Shown piece after piece: positions 9,070-13,674 of a stretch of 13,674 bases of DNA. The notes beneath the pieces were generated by a model, which did no database searches, was not told the DNA's origin, and was given only the letters and a program-made list of their open reading frames with translations. The position numbers and the translations under genes are program-made. The stretch is from Cylindrodendrum hubeiense (Eukaryota; Ascomycota; Sordariomycetes; Hypocreales; Nectriaceae), in the NCBI GenBank assembly GCA_014621425.1, contig JAANBB010000711.1, positions 1 to 13,674 of the forward strand, given 5' to 3'. Numbering within the stretch: position 1 is the first letter of the stretch; the number at the start of each line of letters is the position of its first letter.

Positions 9070-9770
9070 AATAGATAAAAGAAGCTCTATATCCTATAAG
9101 AAGTGGTCAAATAGCTAATCTAGGAAATATATTCCTGAAAGAACTATCCAGGAAGAGACTAAATATAATATAACTTATAATTAATCTTTACTATTAAGAA
9201 GCTCTAACTATTAATTAACTAATATATAGATAATTATAATACTTACCTATATAATTAAATATCTTAAAATAAGCTAAATAGATAGCTCTAACCTATATAA
9301 ATATTAGCGATCTTATTCTATATTATAGTTATAGACTTTATTATTAACTTTCTAATAATTAAGGCTAAGAACTCTTCTTAGAAAACTCTGGAAAAACTAT
9401 ATTTTAATATCTTATTTATAATAATTTATAAATTTTATAAAATATATTTACTTATCTTAGAGAATAATTAGTATATTATTAAGGATTGGGCCTAGATCCT
9501 ATATATAGAACTTTTATATACTAACTGGGAAATTTTAAAGAATATTATTTCTAATTAAGATCTGAAATTTATAAGTAAGTTCTAGAGAGAATTATAATTA
9601 GTATTTAATATTAAGTTATTAATATTAATTATTTATTATCTATAAATAGATAGAATATTAGAAAGAAAAAATTAAATTATAGAAATATCTTTATAATATT
9701 ATATTATAGATTTTCCTAACTAGTTATAGATAGAAGTGATTATTCTATTATAATTTAATCTTAATAACTT
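9070..9770 (+). other. integrase zinc-binding and catalytic core domains
   Basis: The zinc-binding part spans about 9070-9230 (KLYILQEVVKQLI, NYPGRD, NYNTYLYNQ), with the expected His and Cys codons turned to Tyr or lost. The core starts with VIDFIINFL, where the first catalytic Asp codon is 9334-9336. NIISNQDLKFISKF (from about 9541) matches xIISDRDPKFxSxF, so the second catalytic residue is Asn at 9553-9555. YLQIDRILERKNQ matches HPQTDGQSERTNQ, with the Glu retained at 9661-9663. YYIIDFPNQ and LLQFNLNN finish the core. The triad is therefore D-N-E in this copy. Confidence 0.9.
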
Positions 9771-10190
9771 ATATTTCTTAATAATTAAGATTACTCTTAA
9801 TAAATTGATCTTTAGATAAAAGATAGATAATAAATAATACTATCTAGGTAATTAATAAGAGTTATTAGACTATAATATTATAAGAGAATAGGCTACTCTT
9901 ATAATTATATTTAGACAAGTTATTATAAAGGAATAATATAATTAATAATATTAGCTAATAGAATTTAAGGTCAGAGACTAAATCTAACTAGAAATTAATA
10001 AAAGATATACTATAATTAATAACTAAATAAATAAACTTAAAGAAAAGTATACTAGCCTATATTAGATTATTAAAAGAATTAAAAACCTAATATATAAATT
10101 AGAAATAAAGGATAATCTTAATATCTATCTGGTAATATTAGTTATATATTTTAAGTTAGTAAAAGCTTTAGAATAATAACTAGGGCTAGT

Positions 10191-10203
10191 AAAAAAAAAA
10201 AAA
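10191..10203 (+). repeat. A13 homopolymer inside pol
   Basis: Thirteen consecutive A lie in the pol frame between the integrase C-terminus and the chromodomain and encode Lys repeats. The frame before and after the run is the same, so the run has not caused a net shift. AAG codons turned to AAA by RIP are the simplest origin. Confidence 0.8.
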
Positions 10204-10236
10204 GATAAATCTAGTTAATAAAGAGATAAGTATAAA

Positions 10237-10404
10237 TATTAGAAAATTAATAAAGTTATTAGATTAAGAATAATAAAAAGAGATAAATAAAACTAGTAAG
10301 AATATCTTATAATATAAAAGGAATATCTAAATAATTATAATCTTTAATTAAAAGAAAAGATTATTAATATAAAGGAAATAATTTAATCTTATTTAGACTA
10401 GGAA
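10237..10404 (+). other. chromodomain at the C-terminus of pol
   Basis: YQKINKVIRLRIIKR, QEYLIIQKEYLNNYN and INIKEIIQSYLDQ match YEVEKIxxxRxxRR, xEYLVRWKGYxxEYD and LxNAxEIIQxYLDR, the fungal Gypsy chromodomain. The aromatic Trp positions have become TAA/TAG or other codons. It follows the GPF/Y-like region of integrase (around 9930-10150; KVRDQIQLEINKRYT and IYKLEIKDNLNIYLVI). The module assigns the element to the chromoviruses. A Lys/Arg-rich tail continues to about 10500, and the frame then becomes less characteristic. Confidence 0.85.
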
Positions 10405-10833
10405 AAAATAAAGCTTATTTTAATAGATATTAAGACTAAGAAGAGGATTATTAGAAGACTAATAATATTTCCTGAAAAATCAGAGAAATTAATAATTATA
10501 AAAAGGAAATAAGAATAACCACTAAAAATACTAGCTAAAGGTAAGTGAGAAACTCTGATTATCTTAGAAGATTAAATTATAGGAAAATACATTAATAGTC
10601 AAGATACTATAAGCTTAACTTATCTAATAGTTAGCTTATTAAAGAAAGGTAACTATTAATATCTAGGAAATAAAGATATTACTATTAAAAAAAAATAGTA
10701 TATCTGGAAATCTAAATAGTTATTTATTTACTAATAGAAAGCTATTAGAATATATTACTAGAATTAAGAAAATAAGAATAGTTAGTATTAGATAGTAATT
10801 AGCTATTTAAAAAACTATAGAATAATAAATTAA

Positions 10834-11040
10834 TAAATATAAATACCTAGAAATTATCTATATTATAATTAACTTTTCTCTCTTTCTATATTATACTTAT
10901 ATAGACTTTCTCTTAATAATTTATATTATAAGATTACACTATCTTAAAACTATCTAATTAATTAATTATCTTTTCTCTTTTTATAATATAATAGAATATA
11001 CTTATTTTCTAATTATCCTATATAATTTAACCTATCTTTC
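10834..11040 (+). other. spacer after pol, pyrimidine-rich
   Basis: About 200 bases between the stop cluster that ends the pol frame and the start of the possible extra frame. From 10872 the plus strand is rich in CT runs (cttttctctctttct, ctttctctt, cttttctcttttt). This would suit an untranslated leader or an intergenic spacer inside the element. I see no other structure. Confidence 0.4.
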
Positions 11041-11041
11041 T

Positions 11042-12970
11042 AGAGATATCTTATATTAGGTTTACTTCTCTGAATTATTATCTTAGAATTCTAAATATAT
11101 TAAGTATAAAGGGTATAAGTATACCCTTTAATTTTATAGAAATAATAACTTAATTCTAAAATCTGAGAAGGTTAGATATTTCCTGTGATAAACTAAGAAT
11201 AATAAACCCTTATTTATTGATTTTTATTATTATATATAATTAGAAGGATATAACTTTCTCTTAGAATATATTAATTATAATAAAGAATATTATTATTATT
11301 ATTACCTAAAGAATATCTATAATCTAGCTATAATTACTTACTATTAATATATAATAGAGGAATTTATTATAATTAATAACTTTAAAGATATTATATTAGT
11401 ATATACCCTATATAATAACTAAGAGTAATTTACCTAGAACTAGACTATTCTTTTAGTTCTTTAAAATATATTAGGATATTATATCCTAAATAAGACTAAT
11501 CTTATTAGAATTATTATTAGGTATATTAAAATTTCCTAAATACTAGTAGAAATCCTATAAAATATTCTTAATATTATCCTAGAAAATATAAAGATAGTCT
11601 AAAAATAAGCTATTAATATTCTTAAAATATTTAGAGAAGTTATAAATATAATCTGATTTATAGAATATATTTATAAGAAATATTCTCTTAGATAATTAGT
11701 GGAAATCTTAATAATTAGATTAATCTTATAGAGAGGACCTACTCTTATCTTAATAACTTATAATTTTAGAATATAGCTTATATTAATCCTATTCTATATT
11801 CTTACTAGAATCCTAATTAAGAATAATATCCTTATATTATAAATCCTTAAATATATAGTAAAGACTAAACTTATTAATATATTCTAATAGAAGTCTATAA
11901 CTAAGATATATATTATTACTCTTATATAAAACCTATATAATCTTATTAAATCTGGTATTACCTATCTCTTTGTAGTATAATATTAGATAAGTCTAGATAA
12001 ATAGGAGATTTTAATATAGACTTTTTACTTAAATAATTAATATCTTATACTTACTAATTATAATAATAGCTTTAACTTACTTTATTTCTATAATCTATAT
12101 TAGGTAAAGATATATAAGGGTATTTCCTTAATATAAATAGCTTAATATATAGGTATTTCCCCGGGATATATTATTAATCTTAATATAATAATAATTATTA
12201 TCTATACTAAATACTTAATATTCTTATAGGCTATGTAAGATATCCTAGAATAACCTCTCTTAATTAAACTTAATAGTCTGAGTAATTACTTTATAGATAT
12301 TCTTAACTATTAGGTTAAGAATAGTTAGGATCTTAATACCTTATTAGATATTACTATTATATATCCCTCTATCTAATTATTAATCTATAGTATAGGATAT
12401 TCTCTTCCTATCTTAGATATAGTTAAAGGGATATTTAGGTCCCTGATACTAGAACTAGTTCTAGAAGGCTAATAACTCTCCTCGCAGATAATTAAGATAT
12501 TAGGAATAACCTAAGTGATTAGCCTATTATAGGAAAATATTAATAGTAACTTACTTGAGGATATTATCACTATTAATAATATAGAAATCTATAAGGATAT
12601 TATTAAGTAATTTTACCTATTAATATCTATATATTCTAAGATATATTTTATAATAATTATTAATATACTAAGTCTTTTTATTTTATTTAAGATTATATAT
12701 TTATAGGAAATATAGAAATAGATATTAGTCCTGGTTAATATTAGTCTATTTATTTAATTATAAATATTAGGCTTTTTCTTTATTAAATATTATAATAGAC
12801 TTTATCTAGTATAATATAGATAAGATAATAAGGCCTAAGATAATGGATTTAATCTGGTAATAATTCTTTATTATATATAGATAGATAAATCCCCTTTACC
12901 TGTATGTATTTTCACTAGAATAAGTATTCTAGCTCTATATTTCTTTATATATAAATATATAACTATAAAT
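11042..12970 (+). pseudogene. possible extra RIP-degraded ORF between pol and the 3' LTR, product unknown
   Basis: Frame 2 (a different frame from gag-pol) stays protein-like for about 1.6-1.9 kb. Its stops run at about 8 per 100 codons, almost all TAA/TAG, with TGA at 11194-11196 and 11654-11656. Read-through segments look coherent, for example YFLQQTKNNKPLFIDFYY, EYIYKKYSLRQLVEILI, LIQRGPT-like and IAQYIGISPGYIINL, and the segment at 12240-12600 would have been rich in Pro, Thr and Ser before RIP. I recognise no family, signal peptide or clear envelope motif. The minus strand is also fairly open here: one frame over 11461-11880 has about 7 stops in 140 codons, so the strand is not certain. 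Both ends are estimates; the frame may end near 12700. If real, it is a third gene that most fungal Gypsy elements lack. Confidence 0.4.
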
Positions 12971-13069
12971 AACCATAATAATTATTATTAGCTAGTAAGA
13001 AGAATAGTAGTTATCTGATCTTATAGAATACTACTAAGAGTAATAGTCTTTCTTTTATTTATAGAGAAT
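12971..13069 (+). other. region before the 3' LTR where a polypurine tract is expected
   Basis: The bases just before the 3' LTR (ctttcttttatttatagagaat) include a short agagaa purine run directly at the LTR edge. A second purine run, agtaagaagaatagtag, lies at 12995-13011. Either could be what remains of the polypurine tract used for plus-strand priming, but neither is long enough to be convincing. Confidence 0.3.
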
Positions 13070-13530
13070 TATTATAGAATCTGATAATAGTAGGGTATTA
13101 ATATTATCCTTAATAATATATCTTATTATATTATAATAATCTGGGCTAGTTAGAGGAAATATCCAGGGATATTTCTAAGGATTAGAAAAAGAAATTAACT
13201 AGAAATTCTAAGATATACTCTAAATAGCTCCTAGATTTTCACGGGATTTTCTAGAATATAGGAAAAGTAATTTTAAGGAAATCCCTAGGATTTCCTTGGG
13301 AAAGTTAATCTTATTTCCTGAGCCTTTCTGAGGATTAATAGAGGATTTCCCTTAGATTTCCTGGAGATTTCCTGAGTATATAATATTCTGGGAAATCTCT
13401 AGAAATCTTAAAGGTTATTTTTCTTTCTATATTTAATTATATAATAATAGAGAAGGTTTATTTTATTATTCTTTTAGTAATTTTAGATGGTTTTTTTTTT
13501 CTTTATATTAGATTAGTAGATTTTATATTA
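13070..13530 (+). repeat. 3' long terminal repeat (461 bp)
   Basis: This is the partner of 3835-4295 with the same length and no visible indel. It begins tattatagaatctg and ends gattttatatta. It has lost many more C and G than the 5' copy, mainly at former CpA/TpG and CpG sites: the first 130 bases carry about 24 C-to-T or G-to-A changes relative to the 5' copy and about two in the other direction. The TATATAAT string (13377-13384) is retained. Sequence continues past the end as agaattctc, unlike the interior that follows the 5' LTR. Confidence 0.95.
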
Positions 13531-13674
13531 AGAATTCTCTTAATAATAAACTAAATTAAAGATTTAGATTTAGATTTAAAAGAATATAGAAAGTAATCTA
13601 TAGATTATTTATTAAGAATTCTAATATATATAAATTAATATAAAATAAATTAAGAAAATAAAGGAAAATCTATA
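13531..13674. other. right flank of the element
   Basis: 144 bases of A+T-rich sequence without a gene. An imperfect inverted repeat is present: agaattctcttaataa at 13531-13546 and ttattaagaattct at 13609-13622, which pair apart from an extra CT. A short gatttagatttagattta repeat lies at about 13561-13577. No target-site duplication matching the left flank is visible. Confidence 0.5.

Larger units (their letters stand above)
4945..10833 (+). pseudogene. gag-pol polyprotein of the Gypsy element, RIP-inactivated
   Basis: One frame runs from ATG 4945 to a cluster of stops at 10831-10842, about 1,960 codons, without a frameshift. Nearly all internal stops are TAA or TAG (former Gln or Trp); TGA occurs at 9136-9138 and 10546-10548. 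Read through, it gives a gag-like N-terminus, a protease-like region, reverse transcriptase, RNase H, integrase and a chromodomain. This is one of the fungal Gypsy groups in which RT begins with ARKxTxFISPVFI-type sequence. Gag and pol share a frame, so the ancestral element probably made a single polyprotein, unless an erased in-frame stop separated them. The ATG was chosen because the gag-like frame opens there as MTDK and nothing upstream in the frame is protein-like. The product cannot be made, as dozens of stops interrupt it. Confidence 0.92.
3835..13530 (+). mobile_element. complete RIP-inactivated Ty3/Gypsy chromodomain retrotransposon (9,696 bp)
   Basis: Two LTRs of identical length (461 bp) in direct orientation enclose a gag-pol region in the order gag, protease-like, reverse transcriptase, RNase H, integrase, chromodomain. 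Integrase after RT defines Ty3/Gypsy rather than Copia. The element is longer than the roughly 6-7 kb usual for chromoviruses; the excess is a leader of about 650 bp and about 2.2 kb between pol and the 3' LTR. The LTR termini read TATTA...TATTA, which would be TGTTA...CATCA or similar before RIP. No matching target-site duplication is visible: the 5 bases outside are agttt on the left and agaat on the right. It is inactive, because every domain has premature stops. Confidence 0.93.

Noticed and set aside
11284..11305. TTA/ATT trinucleotide run as a microsatellite
   Set aside because: It is short, lies in the extra frame as a Tyr run (TAT codons, possibly former CAT or TAC), and is no more than expected for such A/T-rich sequence.
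11461..11880. Minus-strand open-looking frame opposite the possible extra ORF
   Set aside because: It has few stops, but the translation shows no recognisable motif and lasts only about 140 codons in what I read. The plus frame is longer and more protein-like. It is kept as an alternative in the ORF entry rather than called.
1..13674. Mitochondrial or plasmid origin because of the high A+T content
   Set aside because: The stop codons map onto former Gln/Trp/Arg codons in nuclear-type Gypsy elements, LTR differences are transitions only, and there are no mitochondrial genes or tRNAs. RIP in a nuclear genome explains all of this.

Overview
The window is very A+T-rich sequence (by eye about one fifth G+C). 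CpA/TpG and CpG are almost absent, while TpA and CpT/ApG are abundant. Every recognisable protein frame is littered with TAA/TAG codons that read sensibly as former CAA, CAG or TGG. This is the signature of repeat-induced point mutation (RIP), so the source is most likely an A+T-rich, transposon-filled compartment of a filamentous ascomycete (Pezizomycotina) nuclear genome. I cannot name a species. I see no intact gene, tRNA, rRNA or CRISPR array.

Layout. (1) 1-1300: A+T-rich sequence with a palindrome cluster near 420-540 and a possible polypurine tract at 913-936. (2) About 1310-2880, minus strand: the 3' part of pol from a Ty3/Gypsy chromodomain element (end of RNase H, integrase, chromodomain), truncated at its 5' side near 2880. 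(3) 2880-3834: no gene; a short tandem repeat at 3462-3521. (4) 3835-13530, plus strand: a complete but mutated second Ty3/Gypsy element of 9,696 bp. It has two 461-bp LTRs (3835-4295 and 13070-13530), a leader of about 650 bp, one continuous gag-pol frame (about 4945-10833: gag, protease-like region, reverse transcriptase, RNase H, integrase, chromodomain), and an unusually long 2.2-kb stretch between pol and the 3' LTR that holds a weakly supported extra frame. (5) 13531-13674: flanking sequence with a short inverted repeat.

The two elements belong to the same broad group (chromodomain Gypsy) but are different families in opposite orientations. Both are dead: the reverse transcriptase YxDD-type motif now reads FINN, and the integrase catalytic triads have lost one (plus element) or two (minus element) acidic residues through changes compatible with G-to-A mutation. 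The LTR pair differs by about 60 transitions and, by eye, no transversion or indel, so almost all divergence after insertion looks like RIP. The 3' LTR is hit much harder than the 5' LTR. The parts most worth a second look are the extra pol-to-LTR frame and the uneven RIP of the LTRs.
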